The notes under the pieces are model-generated. The model worked only from the letters and a program-made list of their open reading frames with translations. It was not told the origin of the DNA and made no database searches. A stretch of DNA of 64,000 nt from the NCBI GenBank assembly GCA_964545345.1, contig CAZJFE010000001.1, forward strand, positions 30,174 to 94,173. The letters are read 5' to 3'. The position numbers were made by a program, and so were the translations under genes. This stretch comes from JAUSKF01 sp964545345 (GTDB lineage: Bacteria > Patescibacteriota > Minisyncoccia > UBA6257 > WO2-44-18). Below, one piece after another: positions 51,619-60,332 of this stretch. Each line of letters starts with the position of its first letter. Positions within the stretch are counted from its first letter, which is position 1.

Positions 51619-52300
51619 ATGAAACTAAACCCACGTTATTGGATTACCGGCTTTCTGGAAAAGTGGACGACTAAAAATAAAAGTCAGGAGCGGACAGATT
51701 TTTTGAAAAAAGTGATGAATTTTGTTCACCAGTGCAAAACTACCGTTGGGGGGGGGCGATTATTTAGAATTTGGAGTTTTTAAGGGCAGCACTTTCGCGG
51801 AGGCGTACCGGATTGCTAAAGCGAAGAAGTTGCATAATATGCGCTTTTTCGCCTTTGATTCATTTGAGGGCCTTCCGCAGGATTCCGAAAAAGAATCAGG
51901 TCAATTTGTGAAAGGAGAATACTCTGCTTCCCTGAATCAATTTAATTCCAATTTAGAAAAAGTCGGTGTTGATTTAAAAGATGTGCAAGCGGTGAAAGGT
52001 TGGTTCAAAGACACACTGAACACGGAAACAAAGAAAAAGCTGGGGTTGAAGTCCGCCGCGGTGGTTTGGATTGATTGTGATTTATATGAATCCACCGTGC
52101 CGGTTCTGGACTTCATTTATGATTTGCTGGTTGACGGAACAATTCTGGTTTTCGACGATTGGTATTTTTTCAAAGGGCATCCGGAGCGCGGAGAGCAGAA
52201 AGCACTCAAAGAATGGCTGGCTAAACATCCTGAATTGAGGGTTTCGGAGTTCCATAAATATTTCTGGCACGGCAATTCTTTCATCGTTCACAAGGGTTAA
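51619..52300 (+). pseudogene. TylF-like methyltransferase, frameshifted at a G9 tract
   Basis: From ATG 51619 the frame reads MKLNPRYWITGFLEKW to HQCKTTVGGG and then runs into a stop at 51781-51783. The +1 frame continues as GGGDYLEFGVFKGSTFAEAY, AFDSFEGLPQDSEKE, VVWIDCDLYESTVPVLDF and FDDWYFFKGHPERGEQKA, typical of macrocin O-methyltransferase/TylF enzymes. The break is exactly at nine G (51748-51756); eight G would give one intact protein of about 226 aa. Either a switchable (phase-variable) gene in the OFF state, a sequencing/assembly error, or a recent mutation. Neighbours suggest a glycan or acyl-sugar target. Confidence 0.82.
51748..51756 (+). repeat. Homopolymer G9, candidate slippage site
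   Basis: Nine consecutive G, the longest G or C run I found; other runs reach six or seven. It sits within motif I of a methyltransferase and decides the reading frame. Confidence 0.9.
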
Positions 52301-52322
52301 TTTTAGTGTTATTGTAGGTGCA

Positions 52323-53642
52323 ATGAAGAGCGTTCTGCTGGCCGTTCCACACTACGTTTTTACCTCCGACCTTTTGCGCACTAATTACATAAAGTATCTA
52401 TCCGAAAAGTATCGGGTAGTGGTTTTGACTACGCTTTTTGACGCGGACGAAGCAAAAAAACGCGGCTATTTCCAGTCGCCGAACATTGTTTACCAAAAGT
52501 GGGAGCTTGAAAATCCCACCTTGTGGGACCGGATGAAATTTTGGCGAATTGCTTTGGTGAATGAATTTGATTACCTGGCCTCAATCAAACATTTCTATAA
52601 ACGGCCGAACTACAAAGACAGCTGGAAGCGGCGATTAGCGCGAACTTTGGGCCTGCCATTTAAAAAGTTTTTGACCGCGGATTTTTTTACTCGTTTGGAG
52701 CAAAAGAAGATCAAATCCTCGCCGGCTTTTGATGAAATTTTAAAAAATCACGGTATTGAGTTACTAATCACCGCCACACCCGGGTTTTCTCCATTTGAGG
52801 CCGAGATGATTCATCTGGCCAAGCGCGCCGGGTTACCGAGTGTTGCCGTGAATTTTACCTGGGATAATTTGACGATGAATTCCAAGCACATCCGGAAAAC
52901 CGACTATCTGATTGCCTGGAATGAGGTGATGAGGAAGGAGGCATCAGATATTCATCACTATTTGCCGGAGAAAGTTTTTGTCTCCGGGACGCCGCGGTTT
53001 GACCCTTACTTCGCGGAAGACGGGAAAGATCCCGGGCGGGCCAAGTTTTTAAAATCCAAAGGTTTAAACCCGGATTACAAAACAATTTTTCACACCACTG
53101 TTACCAAGGCTTATCCTTTCCAGAAAAAATATATTCATGATCTGATTCAGCTCCGGGTGAGTAAGAAAATTCCGTACGTTAATCTGTTAATTCGCGTGCA
53201 CCCGCTAGACCTGATAGAGAATTATTCGGAATTCAAAAATGTTTCCGATTTTTGCATAGAGAAATCCGGCAAGGAAGTAGAGATGAGCTATGACGACCTT
53301 TTAAATCTCAAATATTCTTTGAAATATACCGACGTGAATGTTAACTACGCTTCTACTATTACTATTGAGGCCTGCGTTTTTGACAAACCGGTAATCAATA
53401 TCGGTTATTTAGATCGGTTCGCGCTGGCCTATGAGTTCAATCATTATCGGCCGATTTATGAAAGCGGAGCAATCAAGTTAGCCAAAACAGACGAGGATTT
53501 GCCCCGGATGATTAATCTTTATTTGGAGAATCCAAGCCGGGATCATGAGCAGAGATTGGCGATTGTGGATAAATATGTTCAGTTTACCGACGGCTTGTCT
53601 TATAAACGAAGTGTGGATTTACTGGAAAAATGTTTTCAATAA
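52323..53642 (+). CDS. GT-B-like surface-carbohydrate transferase, WDN[LV]T family (group B)
   Basis: 439 aa. YVFTSDLLRTNYIKYLSEKY, LLITATPGFSPFEAE, NFTWDNLTMNSKHI, TDYLIAWNEVMRKEA, VSGTPRFDPYF, NYASTITIEACVFDKPVIN and FTDGLSYKRSVDLLEK align with 48068-49381. The recurring T[A]TPG block plus WDN[LV]T gives a family signature across four genes. Overlaps the deacetylase gene by 13 nt. Confidence 0.7.
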   Translation: MKSVLLAVPHYVFTSDLLRTNYIKYLSEKYRVVVLTTLFDADEAKKRGYFQSPNIVYQKWELENPTLWDRMKFWRIALVNEFDYLASIKHFYKRPNYKDSWKRRLARTLGLPFKKFLTADFFTRLEQKKIKSSPAFDEILKNHGIELLITATPGFSPFEAEMIHLAKRAGLPSVAVNFTWDNLTMNSKHIRKTDYLIAWNEVMRKEASDIHHYLPEKVFVSGTPRFDPYFAEDGKDPGRAKFLKSKGLNPDYKTIFHTTVTKAYPFQKKYIHDLIQLRVSKKIPYVNLLIRVHPLDLIENYSEFKNVSDFCIEKSGKEVEMSYDDLLNLKYSLKYTDVNVNYASTITIEACVFDKPVINIGYLDRFALAYEFNHYRPIYESGAIKLAKTDEDLPRMINLYLENPSRDHEQRLAIVDKYVQFTDGLSYKRSVDLLEKCFQ

Positions 53643-54568
53643 ACGACAAGCATATAATAGTGAATTATCACTATGTTGAGGATCCAACTCCGAAGTTTTC
53701 GGGAATTTTTCCTTGCCCGGTAGCGGAATTTGATCGACAGGTAAATTTTTTATCCAAGAATTATAAAATTGTTTCCATTCCTGAAGTTTGGGAGGCGGCG
53801 AAGGCGGGCCGAGCCGACAAATTATGCGCGCTAACTTTTGATGATGGCTTGAAAGATAATTATCAGAACGCGTTACCGATTCTAAAAAAATATAATCTGC
53901 CGGCGACGATGTTCGTGATTACCTCAGTTTTTGAGGGTCGTCTGCCTTCGGCTCACAAAATGCACATTCTTCTTTCCAGAAAAAGCACCGAGGAGTTGGT
54001 AGATTTTTTGAACGGTTTTATAGCTGAGTTCTATCCGGACCTCAAGGAGCAGTACTTTATTCCAAAAGATCGTCGCTTAACTGATAAGCGGATGCATGAG
54101 AGTCCGGCCGCTGCGAATCTTAAAGAAACGATTATTGCTTTGCCCGAAGATATTCGGGGACGGTTTTTGCGCCATTCTTTCAAAGTTTTTGAGATTAAAG
54201 AAGAGAAGATTGCCGGAAATCTATTTATGAGTAAGGAAGAATTAGCGGAAATTGCTTCTTTCGGGGTGGAGCTTGGTTCCCATTCCCATGGCCATTACGC
54301 CATGACCGACGACAATGAAGAACTACACCGCCGGGACGTTCAGCTTTCCAAAAAGATAATCCAGGAGATTTCCGGCGTTATGCCGAGGGTCTTTTCATAT
54401 CCTCATGGCCGGGCGAGTAGCGCTTCGGTGAAGGTGGTTATGGAGGAGGGTTTCGTAAATGGAGTCGGTATTTCCCGCGGTCCGGTAGTGGCAGGGCAGG
54501 ATCCGTTCCTTTTGCCGCGCTATGATACGATGGATATTAGAGACTATCTCAATGCGTCCCGCTTATAA
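53630..54568 (+). CDS. Polysaccharide deacetylase (NodB/CE4 family)
   Basis: 312 aa. Motif 1 LCALTFDDGLKDNYQNALPI with the two catalytic/metal Asp, motif 2 ELGSHSHGHYAM with the metal His pair, and VFSYPHGRASSASV. Removes N-acetyl groups from sugars. An insertion of about 90 residues lies between motifs 1 and 2. No signal peptide, so it probably acts on cytoplasmic or lipid-linked intermediates. Confidence 0.9.
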   Translation: MFSINDKHIIVNYHYVEDPTPKFSGIFPCPVAEFDRQVNFLSKNYKIVSIPEVWEAAKAGRADKLCALTFDDGLKDNYQNALPILKKYNLPATMFVITSVFEGRLPSAHKMHILLSRKSTEELVDFLNGFIAEFYPDLKEQYFIPKDRRLTDKRMHESPAAANLKETIIALPEDIRGRFLRHSFKVFEIKEEKIAGNLFMSKEELAEIASFGVELGSHSHGHYAMTDDNEELHRRDVQLSKKIIQEISGVMPRVFSYPHGRASSASVKVVMEEGFVNGVGISRGPVVAGQDPFLLPRYDTMDIRDYLNASRL

Positions 54569-56321
54569 AATAGCGATAATTATCGGTCTGGGTTTACTGG
54601 TCGGCGCGCTATATGTCGCGCCACAACTTTTGATTAGGAGAAAGTTGGTTAATGAGGGCAAGCCCTTTGTTTTGTCCCAGTTCTTTTACACCAGCGATGA
54701 GGCGCATAACTATTTGCAGAGGGATCGCGAGGTTTATGATGGCGGCTTCCCGGCTAAGGACCTGTTTTTTGACGGTGATCGCCCGAATGTTTTTCCGATC
54801 CTGCCCGCCATTATTTTTACGCCGTATATTTGGTTTTTTAATAATTTGAATTTGGCTTATTTGGCATTGAGTTTTGATTTATCAGCGCTGATTTTTCTGG
54901 CCTTCTTCGGTCTAGGGTGGGTGATTTCCGGCAGAAATTATCTTTGGTCTCTTTTCGTCGGACTATTTGGAGCTTTAACGCCGGTCGCAATTCATATGCC
55001 CCGCGCCTTTTTATCTCCGGCCAATTTCACCAATATCGTAGTGAAGAATTTTTATCCCGGCATCAGCACTTTGCTGGATCGGTTGTTTTTGAACCGCATT
55101 GATGATCCGCTGATCACCTTCCTGATTTATATCCCGGCGATTGCTTTGTTGATAGCTTTTTGGAAAAATCCCAGCCGTAATTTAGCGGTGGCCACCGGAC
55201 TGGTCTCAGGTTTGTTGTTTTACGTCTACTTCCACTATTGGGTTTATTGGGCGATCGTTTTGGGTCTGATTTTGATTTATGCTTTCCTGCGCCGGAAAAC
55301 CGATCCGCAGCGTTGGCGATGGTTCTTATCGTTGTTCGGAATCTTCATCCTAATGTCGGCGCCTTACTGGATAAATTATTTCCGATTCAGCGGTCTTCCG
55401 GGCGCTAATGAATACGCTCAACGGATCGGCATTGAGACGGGAAGATTTTTGCGGGTTGAAAATGTTTGGCCCGACTATCTGGCCTACCTCGGATTGGCGG
55501 CGGCGATTTATTTAATTTGGTGGCGTCGGGGGAATCGGAATCTGGCGGTTCTGGGTTGGATATTTATATCAGCGATTTTTGTCGCTTGGAATGTAAATCT
55601 AGTAACCGGATTTGTGCCTCAGCCCGGCCATTGGCGAAAAGCCATTAGTCCGGTCTATTTTGCGTTGGTATTGATGTTGGCTTATGAGTTTTTCCGAAAA
55701 ATAGAAACAAAGAAAGCCGCTCTGCTGTTGCTGGCGCTATCTGCATTATTAGGAGCGAAAAAAGTGGTGAATGTTTTGTATTTCATTAATCCTCCTGAGC
55801 AATATCTCAAGACTTATACGCAACCGAAAGTCCTGGTGGATTCCTGGATCTGGATTAACGAAAATCTTCCAAAAGAAGCCAAGGTGGCAGGGCTGTCATT
55901 CCAGAGCTCCATTAAACTTTCGGCTTTTACGTCTTTGCGTCCATTTTTGCCCTGGAGCGGCATTACTCCGGCAACTAATCTAGAAATTGAAGAGCGCTAT
56001 TTGGCCACCAACAAGGCCTTTGGGGTTGCGGCGGTGGCTTTTGAGAATCGGATAAGAAAGAATCTAGATGACGATCATATCAATCTTTATAATAAATATT
56101 ATAGAGATCTAGGTATGGAGACGATTCCGGATGAGAAGATTATTGATTTGGTTAATCATTATAAGTCATTAGCTGTTAGTTTTTTGGATTTAGGGGTTGA
56201 TTATGTTTATTACGGGCCGGAGGATCAAAAAATTTACTCAGCTAATTTGTCGGCGGATAAAAACTTAGAATTGGTTTATAATCAGGATTCCGTTCAGATC
56301 TACAAAGTGATTAGAAATTAG
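54552..56321 (+). CDS. GT-C-like polytopic membrane protein, paralogue 2
   Basis: About 589 aa from ATG 54552 (an ATG at 54522 is possible; the later start aligns better with the paralogue). Membrane segment IIIGLGLLVGALYVAPQLLI, first-loop motif RDREVYDGGFPAKD, VVKNFYPGISTLLDRLF, LLFYVYFHYWVYW, SWIWINENLPKEA and the end DLGVDYVYYGPEDQK. Same build as 28972-30876 and 58425-60332. The next gene encodes a polyprenyl-phosphate-sugar-type GT2, which would supply the donor. Confidence 0.72.
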   Translation: MRPAYKIAIIIGLGLLVGALYVAPQLLIRRKLVNEGKPFVLSQFFYTSDEAHNYLQRDREVYDGGFPAKDLFFDGDRPNVFPILPAIIFTPYIWFFNNLNLAYLALSFDLSALIFLAFFGLGWVISGRNYLWSLFVGLFGALTPVAIHMPRAFLSPANFTNIVVKNFYPGISTLLDRLFLNRIDDPLITFLIYIPAIALLIAFWKNPSRNLAVATGLVSGLLFYVYFHYWVYWAIVLGLILIYAFLRRKTDPQRWRWFLSLFGIFILMSAPYWINYFRFSGLPGANEYAQRIGIETGRFLRVENVWPDYLAYLGLAAAIYLIWWRRGNRNLAVLGWIFISAIFVAWNVNLVTGFVPQPGHWRKAISPVYFALVLMLAYEFFRKIETKKAALLLLALSALLGAKKVVNVLYFINPPEQYLKTYTQPKVLVDSWIWINENLPKEAKVAGLSFQSSIKLSAFTSLRPFLPWSGITPATNLEIEERYLATNKAFGVAAVAFENRIRKNLDDDHINLYNKYYRDLGMETIPDEKIIDLVNHYKSLAVSFLDLGVDYVYYGPEDQKIYSANLSADKNLELVYNQDSVQIYKVIRN

Positions 56322-56333
56322 TGATTAGAAATT
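56306..56333 (+). repeat. Heptamer repeat over a stop codon
   Basis: AGTGATT AGAAATT AGTGATT AGAAATT: period 7 with a 14-nt superrepeat. It includes the stop codon of the GT-C-like gene and the spacer to the next gene. Confidence 0.75.
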
Positions 56334-56340
56334 TATTAAA

Positions 56341-57081
56341 ATGCCTTTACTATCTATATCTATTCCTTGTTACAACGAAGAAAAGCGACTTCCGGAGAAA
56401 ATCGCTCCTTATTTGGATTGGCTGGAAAAGAATCTGCCGGATTACGAATTTGTGTTGGTGAATGACGCTAGCAAAGATGGAACTTTGAAAGTGATGCAGG
56501 ATTTAGCGTCTAGGAATAAAAAAATTAAAATTGTTGATTTGCCTGAGAATCATGGGCGTGGCTTCGGTATGAAGACTGGAGCTTTGGCGGCGTCCGGCCA
56601 ATTTGTTTTGGAAACGGACGCTGATTTGCCGGTGCATCCCAATCACATTCCGATTTTTTTGGATTTTCTGAAAAACCATCCCGATGTTGCTTTCGTAATC
56701 GGATCGCGCGAGCATCCCAGATCGGAGTTCGTGTTGAAACAAACCTGGTTTCGGATTTTTGCCGGCAAGGTGTTCCATCGTCTGTTTATGTGGTTCTTCG
56801 GGAGCCAATTCAAAGATGTGATGTGCGGTTTTAAGATGTTCAGGCATGATGTCGCTCAGGAGATTTTTAAATATGTTTATGATGAAAAGTTTTTAGCGGC
56901 TGGGGAAATTATTTATGTGGCTAATAAATTTGGTCACAAGGTAGTGGAGCTGCCGGTGGTTTGGGAGGATGATCGTCGCTCCCAAGTAAGAATCGTTCGT
57001 GATACCTTCCGGACGTTGAAGGGAATGATAGATCTTTGGATCCGCGATTTAAAAGGAATGTATGAACGCAAAAGAAGCTAA
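56341..57081 (+). CDS. Glycosyltransferase family 2 (dolichyl-phosphate sugar synthase-like)
   Basis: 246 aa. LSISIPCYNEEKRLPEKIAP, FVLVNDASKDGTLKVM, GRGFGMKTGALAASG, FVLETDADLPVHP with the DxD motif, VMCGFKMFRHDVAQE. These are Alg5/DPM-type features: transfer of one sugar from a nucleotide to a polyprenyl phosphate. No C-terminal membrane segments. Overlaps the following methyltransferase by 20 nt. Confidence 0.9.
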   Translation: MPLLSISIPCYNEEKRLPEKIAPYLDWLEKNLPDYEFVLVNDASKDGTLKVMQDLASRNKKIKIVDLPENHGRGFGMKTGALAASGQFVLETDADLPVHPNHIPIFLDFLKNHPDVAFVIGSREHPRSEFVLKQTWFRIFAGKVFHRLFMWFFGSQFKDVMCGFKMFRHDVAQEIFKYVYDEKFLAAGEIIYVANKFGHKVVELPVVWEDDRRSQVRIVRDTFRTLKGMIDLWIRDLKGMYERKRS

Positions 57082-57691
57082 GAAAGAAATAATGCGCCTG
57101 TATGGCGGAAAAGGCTGGGCGAGTATCTTTACTCGAATCCGGCTTTTTATCACCGCGCCATTTGATGCTTTGATGAAACATATTCCTGACAGTGGTTTTA
57201 TCGTGGATTTAGGATGTGGCTATGGAATTTTCGCTAATTTGCTAGGCCTTACCTCGGGAAAGAGAAAAATTTTAGGGGTAGATTTGGACACTTTCAAGAT
57301 TGGCCACGCGCCAAAAGGAATTTCCAACGTGGAATTTCGGAATGCCGATATAACCAAGATTGAAATCCCACCGGCGGACTGCATTTTGTTAATTCATGTT
57401 TTGCACCATCTGGATTCTTACGAACAGCAGAAACCGTTAGTTGAGGCCTGTCTGACGAAGCTGAAATTCGGCGGGAAATTGATTATTGCGGAGATTGACC
57501 GGCGGCCATGGTGGAAATTTTTACTTACGCAGTTAGCGGACCATATGCTTTATCCCGGCGACAAAATATATTATCGTTTTCCAGAGAGCATGAAGATGCT
57601 ACTTGGCGAGCTTCCGGTCGGTGTTCAAGAGGAGGTGATGCACCGAGGAACCCCTTTTTCTCACATCAGCTATATCTGTACGAAAAAATAA
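57062..57691 (+). CDS. SAM-dependent methyltransferase, class I
   Basis: 209 aa. FIVDLGCGYGIFANLLG is motif I, ILGVDLDTFKIGHAP, DCILLIHVLHHLDSYEQQ, LKFGGKLIIAEID. Methyltransf_11/25 type with a short C-terminal extension. Probable sugar or lipid-linked target by context. Confidence 0.86.
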   Translation: MNAKEAKKEIMRLYGGKGWASIFTRIRLFITAPFDALMKHIPDSGFIVDLGCGYGIFANLLGLTSGKRKILGVDLDTFKIGHAPKGISNVEFRNADITKIEIPPADCILLIHVLHHLDSYEQQKPLVEACLTKLKFGGKLIIAEIDRRPWWKFLLTQLADHMLYPGDKIYYRFPESMKMLLGELPVGVQEEVMHRGTPFSHISYICTKK

Positions 57692-57692
57692 A

Positions 57693-58418
57693 ATGTTTAT
57701 AAATAACCTGACCTACAAAATTGTTTACTTGGGAAAAAAACTGCGTTTGCGCCAATTGTTTCACGCCCTACGTGATCACGTATCCGGGGAGGTGTTAGAC
57801 GTCGGGGGTTGGGATTTTTTCACGCATGCCGCCGCGGATCCGAAAATCATTTTCAAAAACTGGACCAATTTAGAGCCCGACGCATCCCATGTTCCCGATA
57901 TTAAAGATTCGCGCTACAAGCTAGAGATTGGCGATGGTTGCGCCATGAAGTTTCCGAACAATGCTTTTGACACCGTTTTGAATATGCAGGTAGTGGAGCA
58001 TGTTTTTGAGCCTATCAAGATGGTTGAGGAGATCGGCCGGGTTTTAAAACCGGGCGGTAGGGCGATCTTCCTGATTCCTCAGACTTCAGTTTTGCATCAC
58101 GCCCCGGAGCATTATTACAACTTCACCCGATATTGGATTTATAAAGCTTTAGATCGTGCCGGGCTGACATTGGTTCAGTTGGATCCGATCGGTGGTCGTT
58201 GGACCACCTTTGCTTCCCATCTGGTGCATTTCTTCTTCCAGGCGTTACGAGCCCCGGGCTATTCCATGCCGGAGAATAAAAGAAATATTTTATTCTACGC
58301 TTTATTTCCATTCATGGTTATTTACGCCTTGATCAGCATTCCGATTTGTCTGATTTTCGGATTGGGTGATATGGATGAAGACCCGAACAATTATGTTGTC
58401 GTCGCGACTAAGGAGTAA
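57693..58418 (+). CDS. SAM-dependent methyltransferase, class I, with hydrophobic segment
   Basis: 241 aa. VLDVGGWDFFTHAAADP (motif I is degenerate, VGGWDFF rather than the usual GxGxG), NAFDTVLNMQVVEHVFEP, VLKPGGRAIFLIPQ, then PEHYYNFTRYWIYKAL and a hydrophobic FYALFPFMVIYALISIPICLI. Likely membrane-associated. The Tyr-rich block matches 43262-44062, so the two are probably related. Confidence 0.82.
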   Translation: MFINNLTYKIVYLGKKLRLRQLFHALRDHVSGEVLDVGGWDFFTHAAADPKIIFKNWTNLEPDASHVPDIKDSRYKLEIGDGCAMKFPNNAFDTVLNMQVVEHVFEPIKMVEEIGRVLKPGGRAIFLIPQTSVLHHAPEHYYNFTRYWIYKALDRAGLTLVQLDPIGGRWTTFASHLVHFFFQALRAPGYSMPENKRNILFYALFPFMVIYALISIPICLIFGLGDMDEDPNNYVVVATKE

Positions 58419-58424
58419 TCTTTT

Positions 58425-60332
58425 ATGAATAATTTGTCGTTTGTCGTTTGTCGTAAGTCGTTAGTTATTGCGCTGAGCGCTACTCTGACCGGTCTTTTGT
58501 TTGCTGGCCCGCTTTTTTTCATTCAGAGAGCAGTTGAGAGCCGCGGCTTAACTTTCCTGGCTTCTCAATACACCACCGAGACGAACGAGTTGGAGATGGA
58601 TTTGCCGAGAGCCCGCGAAATATATGACGGCCATTGGCCTCCAGCAGAACTTTTTAGTGAAGCCGAGCATCTTTCACCACTCAATCCCTTTCCGGTTTTG
58701 TTGTTGGCTGTCCCGATATGGTTAGCCGGTGGCGATGTAAATTCTGCTTATCTTTTAAATCAATTACTTTTTGGAGCGGTGATGTTTCTAGTTTTTTATT
58801 TCCTAGGTCTGATGATCACCAGGAAGTTTTGGTGGTCGTGGTTTTTTGGATTTTTAGGGTCGTTAACCCCGTTGGCCCGTTATTTGCCCCGCGGCGTCTC
58901 TAGTCCGGAATATTTCATGAATCTAGTGGTTAAGAATTTTTTCCCGTTGGTAAATTCCCCATTGGACACTCTATTTTTACACAAAGTTATTGACCCTCTG
59001 ATTTCTTTCGTTTTCTATATTCCCGCGATTGGTTTTTTAATCTGGTTCTGGCAGGTCCCTACGAAAAAAACCGCCATTTACGCGGCGGCTTCGCTTGGTC
59101 TTTTGTTCTATGTTTACTGGCATTACTGGGTTTACCTGTTGGCTGTGGTATTAATTTTATTGGTTCACGCGTTTCTTCGAAAGAAAGCTGAGCCGTACCG
59201 ATGGCAAGCTTTCAAATATTTTTTTGCCGTTTTGGCGCTCGTTGCTCTACCGTATTTTATAAATTATTTTGCGTTCAATGGAGCCGATATTGCGGAGGTG
59301 GTCGTAGAGAGATATGGAGTAATAGAAGCGGGTCGCTGGTTACAGATCGATCGGGTTGTCGTTGATTATGTTTTTTATCTGGTTTCATCGGTTCTGGTTT
59401 ATCTGATTTTTTGGCGCGGGAAACCGGCTGATTCCGGACATCGCTCGGCGGCGATTTTGTTTTGGGCGTTCAACCTAGCGGCCTTGGGAGTCTGGAATAT
59501 GCAGTTGATAACCGGATTCAATCTAACCGCCAATCATTGGTGGTTGGCTTACGCTCCGTCGGCATTAGTGATTTTATTTTCATCCGTCTATATTCTTTCC
59601 GAGCAGTGGCTGAAGAACAAAAAGATTCTTAATGCCATCTTGATAGCTTTGGCTATTTTGTTGGTGATCAAGAAAATCGTGAACATATTTATCTTTGTTG
59701 CCCCAACCGAGGAATTGATAAAAAAATATTCGTTTGATCCCGGGATCACTTCTGCTTGGCAGGAAATAAGTAGAGTAGAAGGCGAGCCAAAGATTATCTC
59801 TCCGGTTTTGATGGATTCTGTTTATTTGGCTATCTATACTTCGGCGCGACCCTATTTGCCTTTCTATACTAATACTTTAGTCACTGATAGGGAGTTGGAA
59901 GATAGATTTTTGAAATCCCAGAAACTTTTTGGGGTTTCCAGGGAAAATTTAGAGAAACAGTTGCGCTGGGCTTCATTGCCTTCCGGCTGTGAGTCGTTGG
60001 CCGCGCATTTTCGGGTCCGGGATCTAGTTTGTGATAGTCATACCCGGTTTAGTTTTGAGAATGGTCGTTTTCTGTATGGCTTCGCTAATCTGCCCAGCGA
60101 TTATAGTACGGTTAAAAGAGTAAAAGCCCGCTGGGATATTCCGGAGGAAAAAATCCAGGACTTACTCAAGCGTTATGATGCTCTGCGTGTTTCTTGGAAA
60201 GAAGCTGGAGCGGATTACGTTTATTTGAGCACGATGGGAAAGAACCTGTCAGGTAAAAGTCTGCAATACGACAAAGATTTAGAGCTGCTATACAAAAACT
60301 CTAGCGCCGAAATTTATCGGATTAAAAACTAG
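58425..60332 (+). CDS. GT-C-like polytopic membrane protein, paralogue 3
   Basis: 635 aa. First-loop motif RAREIYDGHWPPAELF, VVKNFFPLVNSPLDTLFL, LLFYVYWHYWVYL, then an outer domain ending EAGADYVYLSTMGKNL. The N-terminal cytoplasmic residues (MNNLSFVVCRKSLV) are encoded by a period-7 repeat, so the native start could differ among strains. Last gene of the 48068 run; its stop overlaps the galU stop by 4 nt. Confidence 0.72.
   Translation: MNNLSFVVCRKSLVIALSATLTGLLFAGPLFFIQRAVESRGLTFLASQYTTETNELEMDLPRAREIYDGHWPPAELFSEAEHLSPLNPFPVLLLAVPIWLAGGDVNSAYLLNQLLFGAVMFLVFYFLGLMITRKFWWSWFFGFLGSLTPLARYLPRGVSSPEYFMNLVVKNFFPLVNSPLDTLFLHKVIDPLISFVFYIPAIGFLIWFWQVPTKKTAIYAAASLGLLFYVYWHYWVYLLAVVLILLVHAFLRKKAEPYRWQAFKYFFAVLALVALPYFINYFAFNGADIAEVVVERYGVIEAGRWLQIDRVVVDYVFYLVSSVLVYLIFWRGKPADSGHRSAAILFWAFNLAALGVWNMQLITGFNLTANHWWLAYAPSALVILFSSVYILSEQWLKNKKILNAILIALAILLVIKKIVNIFIFVAPTEELIKKYSFDPGITSAWQEISRVEGEPKIISPVLMDSVYLAIYTSARPYLPFYTNTLVTDRELEDRFLKSQKLFGVSRENLEKQLRWASLPSGCESLAAHFRVRDLVCDSHTRFSFENGRFLYGFANLPSDYSTVKRVKARWDIPEEKIQDLLKRYDALRVSWKEAGADYVYLSTMGKNLSGKSLQYDKDLELLYKNSSAEIYRIKN
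58434..58465 (+). repeat. Heptamer repeat at the N-terminus of a GT-C-like gene
   Basis: TTGTCGT TTGTCGT TTGTCGT AAGTCGT TAGT: period 7, starting 3 codons after the ATG. Gain or loss of one unit would shift the frame near the start. Confidence 0.8.
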
